64,000 nucleotides of DNA from Mycobacterium sp. IDR2000157661 (GCF_022317005.1 NZ_CP081006.1:3472001-3536000), one strand, 5' to 3'; numbered from the stretch's first letter, positions 18,091 to 26,913 are shown. Numbers and translations are program-made. Notes: generated by a model not told the origin, from the letters alone.

Positions 18091-18865
18091 CGGGAACTTC
18101 GGCGCTCACCGCATCCTGTGCGGCCTTCTCCCGTCGGCGCTGCCGGATCTCGGCGTACACGAAGTAGCCAAGCCCGATCGGCGCGATGATGCCGAACGCG
18201 ATCCACTGAATCCCGTAGGACAGGAACGGTCCGGCGTCGAGCGCGGGCAGGCTGATCTCGCCGAGTCCGCCGGGCTGGTCGCCGATCAGCTGGAGGTACG
18301 GACCGGCCAGCGCAACGCCGGTGAGTGCGGCGATCTGCTCGGTGTTGATCGAGTAAACCTGTTGCGTGCCGTCCTCGCGGAACGGTTCCCTGCCCTGCGC
18401 CACCGCCTCGGAGTCGCGCAGCCGCGCCACGATCGTCACCGGTCCGTCGGGCACCGGCGCGATGTCGGGAACCCGGGACCCGTCCACGGGCCGGACGTAT
18501 CCCCGGTCGACGAGCACGGTGGGACCCCCGTCCACGGCGAACGGCACCAGCACCTCGAAGGCCGGTTCGCCTTCGATCACTCGCAGCCGGGCCAGCACCT
18601 GAGCCTGCGGGAGGTAGCGTCCGGTGGCCGTCACCCGCCGCCACTGCGCCTCGGGGGCCGACGAGTCCTGGTTCGGCACAAGCGATGTCAAGGGCACGGG
18701 ATCGGCGCGCAGCGACTCGGCGATCTGCGCGTTCTCCCGTGAGGTCTCGGCGTTCTTGCCCAACTGCCACGGCGCGAGCACGGTGAAACACAGGTAGGCG
18801 AACGCGAGCACCACGACGAACAGCGCCAGCCAGGCGGGCTTGAACAAGAACGTGAACCGCCGCAT
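18044..18865 (-). CDS. SURF1 family cytochrome oxidase biogenesis protein
   Basis: SURF1 proteins help assemble cytochrome c oxidase. The start MRRFTFLFKPAW is chosen because it overlaps the ptpA stop by one base (TGATG); the frame is also open slightly upstream. The ~273-residue product has one N-terminal membrane segment (WLALFVVVLAFAYLCFTVLAPWQLG), a large outside loop with RRVTATGRYLP and VLVDRGYVRP, and a C-terminal segment (YGIQWIAFGIIAPIGLGYFVYAEI). This two-helix plan and the WQLG and RG(Y/W)V motifs define SURF1. It corresponds in place to Rv2235. Confidence 0.92.
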   Translation of the reverse strand: MRRFTFLFKPAWLALFVVVLAFAYLCFTVLAPWQLGKNAETSRENAQIAESLRADPVPLTSLVPNQDSSAPEAQWRRVTATGRYLPQAQVLARLRVIEGEPAFEVLVPFAVDGGPTVLVDRGYVRPVDGSRVPDIAPVPDGPVTIVARLRDSEAVAQGREPFREDGTQQVYSINTEQIAALTGVALAGPYLQLIGDQPGGLGEISLPALDAGPFLSYGIQWIAFGIIAPIGLGYFVYAEIRQRRREKAAQDAVSAEVPVTPQDKLADRYGRRR

Positions 18866-19359
18866 CAGCTGGCCACACCGCGCCGGGCCAGTTGCTGGTC
18901 CACCCACTCGTGCAGGCCGGGCAGGGCCGCCTCGATGACGCGGTAGACGTCCTCGAAGTCGGACTGATCGCCGTAATAGGGGTCCTCCACGTCGAGCGGA
19001 TGCGCACCAGATCGGGGGTCGAACGACCGCAACATCCGGATGCGGTCGGCCGGCACCCCGAGGTCGGTCAGCATGCGGAGGTGGTTGCGCCCCAAGGCGA
19101 CGACCAGGTCGGCGGACATGTGGTCGTCATCCACCTGCGCGGCGCGGTGCGCCGTCGGGTAGCCGTGCGCGCGCAGCACGTGGCTGGCCCGACGGTCGGC
19201 GGGCTCACCGGCGTGCCATCCTCCTGTTCCGGCACTGGTCACCCGGACCGCATCGGCGAGCCCACGTTCGTCGATCTGGTGAGCGAACATCTTCTCCGCG
19301 ATCGGGGAACGGCAGATGTTGCCCGAGCAGACGAAGGTCACGTGCAGCTGTTCAGACAC
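18865..19359 (-). CDS. ptpA: Low-molecular-weight protein tyrosine phosphatase PtpA
   Basis: PtpA is a secreted LMW-PTP that in M. tuberculosis interferes with phagosome maturation. The GTG start gives 164 residues (MSEQLHVTFVCSGNICRSP). The P-loop C-x5-R is CSGNICRS (Cys11, Arg17), and the general-acid loop is VEDPYYGDQSDFEDV. It overlaps the upstream HAD gene (ptkA) by eight bases, so the phosphatase and its presumed kinase are translationally coupled. The length matches the family; no exported signal is seen, as is usual for PtpA. Confidence 0.95.
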   Translation of the reverse strand: MSEQLHVTFVCSGNICRSPIAEKMFAHQIDERGLADAVRVTSAGTGGWHAGEPADRRASHVLRAHGYPTAHRAAQVDDDHMSADLVVALGRNHLRMLTDLGVPADRIRMLRSFDPRSGAHPLDVEDPYYGDQSDFEDVYRVIEAALPGLHEWVDQQLARRGVAS

Positions 19360-20032
19360 CCAGCACCTCGCGCAGCGCGGCGACGGTCGGAACGTGCGCC
19401 AAGGCGGTCGGCGCATCCGGACCGGCGAAATCATCTCGGCCGTAACCCCATTGGACCACCACGGTATCGATGCCGTGCACCGCTGCGCCTTCGACGTCGT
19501 GAGCGCGGTCGCCGACCATCAGCACCCGCTCGGGCAGACCGCCCAGCTGAGCCAGCGCATGGGCGACGACGTCGGCCTTCTCGGCGCGGGAGCCGTCGAG
19601 GGTGGCGCCTGCGATCACCTCGAAGTGGTCGTCCAATCCGAAGTGGGCGAGGATGCGCTGCGCGGTGGGCTCGGCCTTGGAGGTGGCCACGGCGAGCCGC
19701 ACGCCTGCGCTGCGGAGGTCGGCGAGAAGTGCGGGGATGCCGTCGAACAGCCGGTTGAGTGCCCACCCGCGGGTGGTGTAGTCGGCGCGGTAGGCGGCGA
19801 TGGCTTCGTCGGTGCGCTCACCCAGACCGAGCCCGCGCAGCGTGTGATTCATCGGCGGGCCGACGACCATGGTGGCCAGGTCACCGTCGGGTACCGCGGC
19901 GCCGACCGAGCCGAGTGCATGGCGGAAGCTCGAGACGATGCCCTGCGCCGAGTCGGTCAGGGTGCCGTCGAGGTCGAAGACCACCAGTTGCGGGCGGGTT
20001 GCCGCGACGGTGGAGGCCAGCAAGTCGGTCAC
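19352..20032 (-). CDS. ptkA: HAD-fold protein, PtkA-type (tyrosine kinase A homologue)
   Basis: The 226-residue protein is a HAD-superfamily member with motif I FDLDGTLTDS (Asp20, Asp22), motif II (TSKAEPT) and motif IV GDRAHDVEGA. The M. tuberculosis gene at this place, Rv2232/PtkA, phosphorylates PtpA although it has a phosphatase-like fold. The M. tuberculosis protein carries a disordered N-terminal extension of about 60-80 residues. Here the GTG start lies only 55 bp from the divergent cobC, so that extension is missing. Kinase activity is therefore uncertain; a phosphoglycolate phosphatase-like role is the alternative. Confidence 0.8.
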   Translation of the reverse strand: MTDLLASTVAATRPQLVVFDLDGTLTDSAQGIVSSFRHALGSVGAAVPDGDLATMVVGPPMNHTLRGLGLGERTDEAIAAYRADYTTRGWALNRLFDGIPALLADLRSAGVRLAVATSKAEPTAQRILAHFGLDDHFEVIAGATLDGSRAEKADVVAHALAQLGGLPERVLMVGDRAHDVEGAAVHGIDTVVVQWGYGRDDFAGPDAPTALAHVPTVAALREVLGV

Positions 20033-20087
20033 CCCCTCATTCTCCCCGATCGCCGGACGGGGACCAGCGGCGCACTACTGTCGTGAT

Positions 20088-21110
20088 GTGGCGAGTCCTT
20101 TCCCTGCGGCCGCGCGCTACCACGGCGATCAGGCCGCGGTCCCCGGCATGCTGGACTTCGCTGTCAACGTCCGCGGTGATGGCCCCCCGTTGTGGCTGGT
20201 CGACCGGCTGACGGCCCGTCTGGTCGACCTCGGTCGGTATCCCAGCGCCGCCGACGAGCAGCGCGCCGTCGCGGCAGTCGCCGCCCGGCACGCACGCCCG
20301 GTCGACCAGGTCGCCCTGCTGGCGGGGGGCGCCGAAGGGTTCGCCCTGCTGGCGAATCTGCGACCGCGGCGGGCCGCGCTGATCGCGCCGTCGTTCACCG
20401 AGCCCGAAGCGGTCCTGTCGGCCGCCGGTGTGCCGTTCGACCATGTGGTGCTGGACCCGCCGTACCGCCTGACCGGTGGGCTGGTGCCCGATGCCGCCGA
20501 CCTCGTCGTCCTCGGCAACCCGACGAACCCGACGGCCGTGCTGCACACCCGCGAGCAACTGCTGGCGCTGCGCCGCCCCGGCCGCATCGTGGTGGTCGAC
20601 GAGGCGTTCGCCGACGCCGTCCCCGGTGAACCGGTGTCGCTGGCCGCCGATCCGCTGCCCGATGTGGTGGTGCTGCGCAGCCTCACCAAGACGTGGGCAC
20701 TGGCCGGCCTTCGGGTGGGCTACGCGCTGGGCCCGGCCGAGGTGCTGACGCGGATGACGGCGCGGCGCCCGCACTGGCCGCTGGGGATCCTGCAGCTGGA
20801 GGCCATCACGGCGTGCACGACACCGGAAGCGGTGCACGAGGCCGACCGCGCCGCCCGCCGCCTGGCTGAGCTGCGCGCCGAGATGGTGGCGGCGCTGACT
20901 AGTATCGGCGTGCATGTCGTCGACGGCCGCGCCCCGTTCGTGCTGTTCTCCGTCCCGGATGCCGAGCTGATGCGAAAGCATCTCGAGCACAGGGGCATTG
21001 CGGTGCGGCGCTGCGACACCTTCGTCGGCCTGGACGGCGGGTTCCTGCGCGCCGCGGTGCGCCCGGAATGGCCGGTGCTGGTCGAGGCGATGGCCGAGGT
21101 GCTCCCATGA
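20088..21110 (+). CDS. cobC: CobC-like PLP-dependent aminotransferase (threonine-phosphate decarboxylase type)
   Basis: A fold-type I PLP enzyme annotated in mycobacteria as CobC, supplying the aminopropanol moiety for cobalamin. The GTG start at 20088 gives 340 residues beginning [15 protein letters not shown]. The Schiff-base lysine is Lys201 in [19 protein letters not shown]; the cofactor motif VLGNPTNPT and VVDEAFAD are also present. It is divergent from ptkA and overlaps the Nif3-like gene by four bases (ATGA). A histidinol-phosphate aminotransferase-like activity cannot be excluded from sequence alone. Confidence 0.88.
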   Translation: MASPFPAAARYHGDQAAVPGMLDFAVNVRGDGPPLWLVDRLTARLVDLGRYPSAADEQRAVAAVAARHARPVDQVALLAGGAEGFALLANLRPRRAALIAPSFTEPEAVLSAAGVPFDHVVLDPPYRLTGGLVPDAADLVVLGNPTNPTAVLHTREQLLALRRPGRIVVVDEAFADAVPGEPVSLAADPLPDVVVLRSLTKTWALAGLRVGYALGPAEVLTRMTARRPHWPLGILQLEAITACTTPEAVHEADRAARRLAELRAEMVAALTSIGVHVVDGRAPFVLFSVPDAELMRKHLEHRGIAVRRCDTFVGLDGGFLRAAVRPEWPVLVEAMAEVLP

Positions 21111-22225
21111 ACGTGCCACTGTCCGAGATCATCGATGTGCTTGATGCCGCCTATCCGCAGGCACTGGCGCAGTCGTGGGACTCCGTCGGCCTGGTGTGCG
21201 GGGACCCGGCGGAGCCCGTCGACTCGGTCACCGTGGCGGTCGATGCGACGGCGGACGTCGTCGCCGAAGTGCCCGAGCGGGGCTTGCTGGTCGCGCACCA
21301 CCCGTTGCTGCTGCGTGGCGTCGACACCGTGGCCGCAAGCACCGGCAAGGGCGCGCTGGTGCACCAGATGATCCGGACGGGCCGGGCGTTGTTCACCGCG
21401 CACACCAACGCCGACTCGGCGAATCCCGGAGTGTCCGACGCGCTGGCGCAGGCATTGGGGTTGACCGTCGAGGAGGTACTGGAACCGGTCAGCGCCGGAC
21501 CCGACCTGGACAAGTGGGTGGTGTTCGTGCCCGCGGAGAACGCCGACGCGGTGCGGCGGGCCGTGTTCGCCGCCGGCGCGGGCCGCATCGGCGACTACTC
21601 GCACTGCAGTTGGAGCGCCACCGGCATCGGCCAGTTCCTTCCGCACGACGGCGCTTCGCCGGCCATCGGCACCGTCGGAACGGTGGAACGCGTCGCCGAG
21701 GAGCGGGTGGAAGTCATCGCGCCGGCCCGGTTGCGCGCCAAGGTGCTCGCGGCCATGCGTCAGGCCCACCCCTACGAGGAACCCGCGTTCGACGTCTTTG
21801 CGCTGGCCTCGATTCCCGGCGAGGTCGGGCTGGGCCGGGTGGGCGTCCTCCAGCGGCCGGAACCGCTGTCGGCCTTCGTTTCCCGTGTGAACGATGCACT
21901 GCCCGCGACGTCGTGGGGGGTGCGCGCCGCGGGTGATTCCGAAGCCGAGGTATCCCGGGTCGCGGTGTGCGGAGGGGCGGGCGACTCCCTGCTCGACGCC
22001 GTCGCGCGCGCAGGTGTCCAGGCCTATGTCACGTCGGACCTGCGCCACCATCCCGCCGATGAGCACCGCCGGACCTCCGGCGTGGTGCTGGTCGATGTGG
22101 CCCACTGGGCCAGTGAGTACCCGTGGTGCACGCAGGCCGCGGACGTGCTGCGTCGCCACTTCGGCGATGCGCTGCCCGTGCGCGTGTCGGCGGTACGCAC
22201 GGATCCGTGGAATGTCGAAAGATGA
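21107..22225 (+). CDS. Nif3-like dinuclear metal centre hexameric protein
   Basis: A 372-residue member of the Nif3/YqfO (GTP cyclohydrolase I type 2-like) family. The ATG overlaps the cobC stop. Metal-binding features are visible: [29 protein letters not shown], and the C-terminal [14 protein letters not shown] and HWASEYP. The middle insertion ([28 protein letters not shown]) is the PII-like/CutA-like insert typical of longer Nif3 proteins. The exact role is unknown. It sits in a tightly packed operon with the zinc-ribbon protein and the RNase HI fusion. Confidence 0.9.
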   Translation: MNVPLSEIIDVLDAAYPQALAQSWDSVGLVCGDPAEPVDSVTVAVDATADVVAEVPERGLLVAHHPLLLRGVDTVAASTGKGALVHQMIRTGRALFTAHTNADSANPGVSDALAQALGLTVEEVLEPVSAGPDLDKWVVFVPAENADAVRRAVFAAGAGRIGDYSHCSWSATGIGQFLPHDGASPAIGTVGTVERVAEERVEVIAPARLRAKVLAAMRQAHPYEEPAFDVFALASIPGEVGLGRVGVLQRPEPLSAFVSRVNDALPATSWGVRAAGDSEAEVSRVAVCGGAGDSLLDAVARAGVQAYVTSDLRHHPADEHRRTSGVVLVDVAHWASEYPWCTQAADVLRRHFGDALPVRVSAVRTDPWNVER

Positions 22226-22228
22226 GGC

Positions 22229-22963
22229 ATGAAAGCTGAAGTAGTCCATCAACGCTCGTTGCTCGAGTTAGCCCAACTCGACGCCGAGCTGAGCCGCAAC
22301 GACCACCGTGCCAAGAATCTGGCCGAGCAGCGGCGCGTCGAGGAGATCCAGGGCACGCACCGTGCGGCAAACGACCGCCTGGCCGCGCTGCAGATCGCCA
22401 TAGAAGACCTCGACGCCCAGGTCGCCAAGTTCGAATCCGAGATCGACGGTGTGCGCCAGCGCGAGGACCGCGACCGGAGAATGCTGGCCGACGGGTCCGT
22501 CGACGCCAAGCAGCTCACCGACCTGCAGCACGAACTCGCGACGCTCGAGCGCAGGCAGTCCGCGCTGGAGGACTCGCTGTTGGAGGTGATGGAGCGGCGC
22601 GAGGAACTGCAGCGCGACCAGGGCAGCGAGCTGACCACGATCGACGAGCTGCAGAACGAGCTGGGCCTCGCGCAGACCGCCTGTGAGGCGGTGCGCACCG
22701 AACTGGACGAGGTGCGCAGGCAGAGCCTGTCCCGCCGGGAGGAACTGATCTCGGCCCTCGACGCCGACCTGGTAGCGCTCTATGAGCGGCAGCGCGCCCG
22801 CGGCGGTGCGGGTGCCGGCCAGCTCATGGGTCGACGCTGCGGCGCCTGCCGGATCGAGATCGACAAGGGTGAGCTCGCGCGAATCTCGGCGGCGCCCGAC
22901 GACGAGGTGCTGCGCTGCCCAGAGTGCGGCGCAATCCTGCTGCGGGTCAAGGGCACCGGGTGA
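22229..22963 (+). CDS. Coiled-coil protein with C-terminal C4 zinc ribbon
   Basis: A 244-residue protein with a long heptad-rich coiled coil (about residues 5-190) and a C-terminal C4 zinc ribbon with CGACRIEIDKGEL and CPECGAILLRV. This is the actinobacterial family of Rv2229c; relatives of this hairpin-plus-ribbon type include CT398 of Chlamydia. Function is unknown. It starts 3 bp after the Nif3-like gene, and its stop overlaps the next GTG start, so it belongs to the same operon. Confidence 0.88.
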   Translation: MKAEVVHQRSLLELAQLDAELSRNDHRAKNLAEQRRVEEIQGTHRAANDRLAALQIAIEDLDAQVAKFESEIDGVRQREDRDRRMLADGSVDAKQLTDLQHELATLERRQSALEDSLLEVMERREELQRDQGSELTTIDELQNELGLAQTACEAVRTELDEVRRQSLSRREELISALDADLVALYERQRARGGAGAGQLMGRRCGACRIEIDKGELARISAAPDDEVLRCPECGAILLRVKGTG

Positions 22964-24054
22964 AGGTCATCGTGGAGGCCGACGGGGGGTCACGCGGCAA
23001 CCCGGGGCCGGCGGGTTACGGCTCGGTGGTGTGGTCGGCCGACCGCAGTACGGTGCTGGCCGAGAGCAAGGAGGCGATCGGTCACGCCACCAACAACGTC
23101 GCCGAATACCGCGGCCTGCTCGCCGGTCTGACCGAGGCCGCCAGCCTGGGCGCCGACGAGGTCGACGTCTTCATGGACTCCAAGCTCATCGTCGAGCAGA
23201 TGTCAGGACGCTGGAAGGTCAAGCATCCCGACCTGGCGCCGCTGCATCAGCAGGCCCGCTCGATCGCGGCCCGATTCGACCGCATTGCTTACAGCTGGAT
23301 TCCGAGAGAGCAGAACAGCCACGCCGACCGGCTGGCGAACGAGGCGATGGATGCCGCTGCCGAACTCGCCGCCGCCGCGGTGCAACCCGTTGGGCAGCAG
23401 ACGTCGAGTCCCGCCGGCTGGACCGGTGCACGCGGCGCGCCGACTCGGCTTCTGCTGCTGCGGCACGGTCAGACCGAACTGTCGGTCAACCGGCGATACT
23501 CGGGCCGCGGCAATCCTGCGCTCACCGACCTCGGCCGACGCCAAGCCGAAGCCGCCGCACGGTATCTCGGCGACAAGGGCGGCGTGGCCGCGGTCATCAC
23601 CTCGCCGTTGCAGCGGGCCTACGACACCGCCGCCGCGGCGGCCAAGGCGCTGGGGCTCGACGTCTCCGTCGACGACGATCTGATCGAGACCGACTTCGGC
23701 GACTGGGAGGGATTGACGTTCTCCGAAGCAGCCGAACGGGATCCGCAGCTGCATCGGAAATGGTTGCGTGACACCAGCGTATCTCCACCGCAAGGCGAGA
23801 GCTTCGACGCCGCCGCCGAACGCGTGGATAGGGCGAGGGCACGCATCATCGCCGAGCACACCGGTGAGACGGTGTTGGTCGTGTCGCACGTGACCCCGAT
23901 CAAGACGCTGCTGCGCACGGCCCTCGACGCAGGGGCGGGCATCCTCTATCGGTTGCACCTGGACCTGGCGTCGCTGTCCATCGCCGAGTTCTACCCCGAC
24001 GGTGCGGCGTCGGTGCGGCTGGTCAACCAGACGGTGTATCTCGATCAGTTGTGA
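22960..24054 (+). CDS. Bifunctional RNase HI / phosphoglycerate mutase-like acid phosphatase (CobC domain)
   Basis: A 364-residue fusion starting at a GTG that overlaps the previous stop (GTGA). Residues ~1-135 are RNase HI, with VEADGGSRGNPGPAGYGSVV, the E of ATNNVAEYRGLL and DSKLIVEQMSGRWKV. Residues ~165-364 are a histidine phosphatase with LLLRHGQTELSVNRRYSGRG, ETDFGDWEGLT and VSHVTPI. In M. tuberculosis the homologue Rv2228c cleaves RNA in RNA-DNA hybrids, and the second domain has alpha-ribazole phosphatase (CobC) activity. The nearby cobC and cobD genes fit the cobalamin side. Confidence 0.94.
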   Translation: MKVIVEADGGSRGNPGPAGYGSVVWSADRSTVLAESKEAIGHATNNVAEYRGLLAGLTEAASLGADEVDVFMDSKLIVEQMSGRWKVKHPDLAPLHQQARSIAARFDRIAYSWIPREQNSHADRLANEAMDAAAELAAAAVQPVGQQTSSPAGWTGARGAPTRLLLLRHGQTELSVNRRYSGRGNPALTDLGRRQAEAAARYLGDKGGVAAVITSPLQRAYDTAAAAAKALGLDVSVDDDLIETDFGDWEGLTFSEAAERDPQLHRKWLRDTSVSPPQGESFDAAAERVDRARARIIAEHTGETVLVVSHVTPIKTLLRTALDAGAGILYRLHLDLASLSIAEFYPDGAASVRLVNQTVYLDQL

Positions 24055-24614
24055 AGGTGCAGGCGTTCGCCGTGCGGCCCGAAGATGGTGATCGCCTCGG
24101 CCGGGCCGTCGACGAAGCCGAACCAGTGCGGTGTCCAGGTTGAGAACTCAACGGCCTCACCAGGTTTCACCGTGAAGTCCCGCTCGCCGAGGATCAGCCG
24201 GAGCTGACCGGACAACACATACATCCAGTCCCATCCCTCGTGCACCGGCAGCTCGGCGGGAGGGGTGCGGCGGCGGGCGCTGATGCGCACCTTGAACGCG
24301 TGCAGACCGCCGCCTGCCTGGCGGGTGAGCGGCCAGTAGGTGATGCCGTGGGCGGTGTGCGAACCGCTGCGCACCCGCGGGTCCACAGCTTCGGGAATGC
24401 GCAGCAGGTCGTCCGTGCTGACCGACAACGCGGCGGCCAGCCGGGGTAGATGGTCCAGGGCGAGTCGGCGCTTACCGGATTCCAGTCGGCTCAGTGTCGA
24501 CACATCGATGTTCGACCGGCCCGCCACCTCTTCGAGCGTGAGACCGCGTTGCTGGCGCAGTTGGCGCAGCCGACGCCGGACCTGTGCGTCGACACCGTCG
24601 TCTTTTGCCTCCAT
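24045..24614 (-). CDS. XRE-family regulator with C-terminal cupin domain
   Basis: A 189-residue protein starting at ATG (MEAKDDGVDAQVRRRLRQLR). Residues ~10-65 form an HTH_3 domain (RGLTLEEVAGRSNIDVSTLSRLESGKR). Residues ~105-185 form a cupin fold (HEGWDWMYVLSGQLRLILGERDFTVKPGEAVEF and TPHWFGF). Such XRE-cupin proteins usually sense a small ligand and regulate neighbouring transport or metabolic genes. It is divergent from the methyltransferase, 98 bp apart, and convergent with the RNase HI fusion (10-bp overlap). The target is probably the methyltransferase, by position only. Confidence 0.88.
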   Translation of the reverse strand: MEAKDDGVDAQVRRRLRQLRQQRGLTLEEVAGRSNIDVSTLSRLESGKRRLALDHLPRLAAALSVSTDDLLRIPEAVDPRVRSGSHTAHGITYWPLTRQAGGGLHAFKVRISARRRTPPAELPVHEGWDWMYVLSGQLRLILGERDFTVKPGEAVEFSTWTPHWFGFVDGPAEAITIFGPHGERLHLHN

Positions 24615-24712
24615 GGCAAGAAAGCTTGGCAGGACGCCTCGACGGTTGCAAGGTGGTGACATGGGAAATGAGCGCGACTGCATCGTCGGTGACGGCGCGG
24701 AAGGGAGAGATC

Positions 24713-25342
24713 GTGTCAACGCCTGATACCAAGCAGCACTGGGAGGACCACTACTCCGAACGCAAGCGGGTGTGGAGCGGTCGCGCGAACGTCCGTCTCG
24801 TCGAGGTCGCGTCGACCTTGGCGCCCGGCGCGGCACTGGATCTCGGCTGCGGAGAAGGTGGCGACGCCATGTGGCTCGCTGAACACGGTTGGCGCGTGGT
24901 GGCGGTCGACATCTCCGACACCGCGCTGGCCCGCGCCGCCGAGGACGCCGAGCAACGAGGGGTGCGCGACCGGATCGACTTCCAGCAACACGATCTGTCG
25001 GCGACCTTTCCCGTCGGCGAGTTCGACCTCGTGTCGGCGCAGTTCTTCCACTCGATGCTGCCGCTCGACCGGACGGCGATCTTCGGCAAGGCGGCCGCAG
25101 TGGTGCGGCGGGGCGGTGTGGTGATGATCGTCGACCACTGTGGTCCACCACCCTGGGCGTCGAAGCTCGACCATGACCACCACCACACGTTCGTGGCCCC
25201 CGAGGAACTGCTCTCGTCCCTGGCGTTGCCCGAGGCCGACTGGGAGACGGCGCGGGTGGACACGGTGGAACGCGAGATCACCGATCCCGAGGGACGGCCG
25301 ACCACGTGGATCGACAACGTGATCGCGCTGCGGCGGCGCTAG
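24713..25342 (+). CDS. Class I SAM-dependent methyltransferase
   Basis: A 209-residue methyltransferase. The GTG at 24713 is chosen because AAGGGAGAG precedes it at a good distance; an in-frame ATG at 24668 lacks such a site. The SAM-binding motif I is ALDLGCGEGGDAMWLA, followed by WRVVAVDISDTALARA, DFQQHDL and FDLVSAQFFHSML. The overall form resembles thiopurine/tellurite-type small-molecule methyltransferases (TehB-like). It is divergent from the XRE-cupin gene and probably under its control. The substrate is unknown. Confidence 0.88.
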   Translation: MSTPDTKQHWEDHYSERKRVWSGRANVRLVEVASTLAPGAALDLGCGEGGDAMWLAEHGWRVVAVDISDTALARAAEDAEQRGVRDRIDFQQHDLSATFPVGEFDLVSAQFFHSMLPLDRTAIFGKAAAVVRRGGVVMIVDHCGPPPWASKLDHDHHHTFVAPEELLSSLALPEADWETARVDTVEREITDPEGRPTTWIDNVIALRRR

Positions 25343-25576
25343 TCACGTCGCGTCGTGGAAGATCAGGCCGAGGGTGTAGCGCTCGCCGGACCGGTGGCGG
25401 CCCATGTCGACGGTCGTGCGGAACAAATCGTCGGCGGCGTAGAGGCCGCGGATCTCGCGTGCTTCCGGCTTGGTGAGTAGCCGGGGGAGCAGCGCGCCGC
25501 CGACCTCGTCGAGTTGGGCGGCGATTGCGTCCCAGTCGCCGGAATCCACCCGGGTGTGCCACTTCGTCTGCGCCAT
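25343..25576 (-). pseudogene. Internally deleted 2OG-Fe(II) oxygenase
   Basis: The frame is open but only ~77 residues long (MAQTKWHTRVDSGDWDAIAA...). Its first ~60 residues match the N-terminus of a mycobacterial 2OG-Fe(II) oxygenase family of ~220 residues (DWDAIAAQLDEVGGALLPRLLT...LFRTTVDMGRHR). It then passes directly into SGERYTLGLIFHDAT, which resembles the extreme C-terminus of the same family (SGRRHTLGLVFHDA). The central jelly-roll with the His-x-Asp and His iron ligands is absent, so the protein should be inactive. An in-frame internal deletion is the simplest explanation. Start uncertain; an ATG at 25615 is also possible. Confidence 0.6.
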
Positions 25577-25641
25577 CTCCACCACCATGCATGGTCGAGT
25601 GCCTCGCCGCGCCATGGGCCCGTATTAGGTGGCGCGTGGCG

Positions 25642-25932
25642 TCATCCCCGGTTCCGCCGCCAGAAGCCGCCGAATCTTCGCCCGGTTCTCTCCACCTCGG
25701 CGCTGCGTTCCCACCGCCACGTGTGGCCGTTCTCCGCGGCCACAGCGTCGCACAACCTGGATAGCTCGCGGGCATCGTGCGGTGACAGAAGGCTGACGAA
25801 CAGTGGGCCATCGCGGCTCAAGCGGGTGATCACCTCCTGCAGCAGCGGCAACGACTCGCCTTCCAGGGGGTCCGGGTTGTCGTGGACCCACATGAGCTTC
25901 CTTCCGAGGTAGGTGTAGATGTAGTCGTCCAT
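25642..25932 (-). CDS. Hypothetical protein, 96 residues
   Basis: Starts MDDYIYTYLGRKLMWVHDNPDPLEGE and ends in a basic tail (RTGRRFGGFWRRNRG). No family is recognised. The composition is mixed and soluble, with a probable helix in LLQEVITRLSRDGP and another in SPHDARELSRLCDAVAAEN. It is the only plausible reading between the VOC gene and the oxygenase remnant and runs in the same direction as both. Codon use looks normal for the window, but expression is unproven. Confidence 0.5.
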   Translation of the reverse strand: MDDYIYTYLGRKLMWVHDNPDPLEGESLPLLQEVITRLSRDGPLFVSLLSPHDARELSRLCDAVAAENGHTWRWERSAEVERTGRRFGGFWRRNRG

Positions 25933-26024
25933 CCGATCTAGCTACCCCGCCGACGTGCTGGCCAAGCCGACAATGAGTTCTGCGCCGGCTACGGCGCAGA
26001 TCCACCGCCGTTCTGACTGCGGTA

Positions 26025-26447
26025 CTACGAGTCCGTCAACTGGGTCAGCCGCACGCTGTTGCCGGACGGATCGCGGAAGCCGGAGTCGATTCCGTACGGC
26101 ATCTGATTCGGCGGCTCGGTGAATTCGACTCCGCGGGCGGTCATTTCCTTGTACGCCGTCTCGATGTCGTCGGTCGTGAGGAACACCGTTCCGGCGAAAC
26201 CCTTCGCGGTGAGGTCGAGCACCTGCTTGCGTGTCGCCTCGTCCATCATCGGCCCACCGGGTACCGCCATCAGAACCAGGTTGACGTCATCCTGTCCGGG
26301 CGGGCCGACGGTGAGCCACCGGAAGTCGCCCATCTCCTCGGGGAACGAGACGTCCTCGCGCAATTCCATTCCGACCTTCTCGGTCCAGAACCTCAAAGCG
26401 ACTTCCTGATCGTGAACCCATAAGTGGGCGCTGCCGATTCTCATCAT
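26025..26447 (-). CDS. VOC (glyoxalase/bleomycin-resistance fold) family protein
   Basis: A 140-residue single VOC protein built of two beta-alpha-beta-beta-beta halves: MMRIGSAHLWVHDQEVALRFWTEKVGMELRED and FAGTVFLTTDDIETAYKEMTARGVEFTEPP, ending GFRDPSGNSVRLTQL. The putative metal ligand His8 and the C-terminal strand position are visible. The substrate cannot be inferred; the family includes glyoxalases, dioxygenases and resistance proteins. The gene starts 10 bp after the AraC-type regulator, a common two-gene actinobacterial arrangement. Confidence 0.9.
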   Translation of the reverse strand: MMRIGSAHLWVHDQEVALRFWTEKVGMELREDVSFPEEMGDFRWLTVGPPGQDDVNLVLMAVPGGPMMDEATRKQVLDLTAKGFAGTVFLTTDDIETAYKEMTARGVEFTEPPNQMPYGIDSGFRDPSGNSVRLTQLTDS

Positions 26448-26457
26448 GGCGCCGACG

Positions 26458-26913
26458 CTACGGCCGACCGGCGCCGCCCGTCTTCTCCCCGTGTGCTGTC
26501 TTGCGGACCCTGCTGCCGGCCCGCGGACGGGTGTCGCGTTTGAGGATGCAACTCGGGATCCGGGCGTGCGTCGCCGCGGGCGGTAGGCCTGCCCGGTACG
26601 CGGCGGGCGGCTTGCCGTAGACGCGGGCGAACGTGGTGGTGAACGACCCGACGCTGTGCAGGCCCACCATCACGCAGATGTCGGCGACTGACCGATCCGT
26701 GTGGCGAAGCAGCGCGGCAGCCCGCTCGAGCCGCCGGGATTGCAAGTAGGCCCGCGGCGATTCACCGAACGTCCGGGTGAACATCCGGCTGAAGTGGGCC
26801 CGGGACAGGCCGGCCGCGGCGGCGAGGTCGTCGACGGTGATCGCCTCGGCGTACCGGGCGTCGACCAGATCTTTCGCGCGCAACAGATAGCGGGCCGGAG
26901 GTACCTGCGCCAT
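26458..26913 (-). CDS. AraC-family transcriptional regulator
   Basis: A short protein (~151 residues from the ATG at 26913; an ATG at 26952 is possible) that consists almost entirely of the AraC DNA-binding domain. Both helix-turn-helix units are seen: ITVDDLAAAAGLSRAHFSRMFTRTFGESPRAYL and RSVADICVMVGLHSVGSFTTTFARVYGKPPAAYR. No separate ligand domain precedes it; the tail is basic. It probably regulates its own unit with the downstream VOC gene. It is divergent from rnpB. Confidence 0.88.
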   Translation of the reverse strand: MAQVPPARYLLRAKDLVDARYAEAITVDDLAAAAGLSRAHFSRMFTRTFGESPRAYLQSRRLERAAALLRHTDRSVADICVMVGLHSVGSFTTTFARVYGKPPAAYRAGLPPAATHARIPSCILKRDTRPRAGSRVRKTAHGEKTGGAGRP

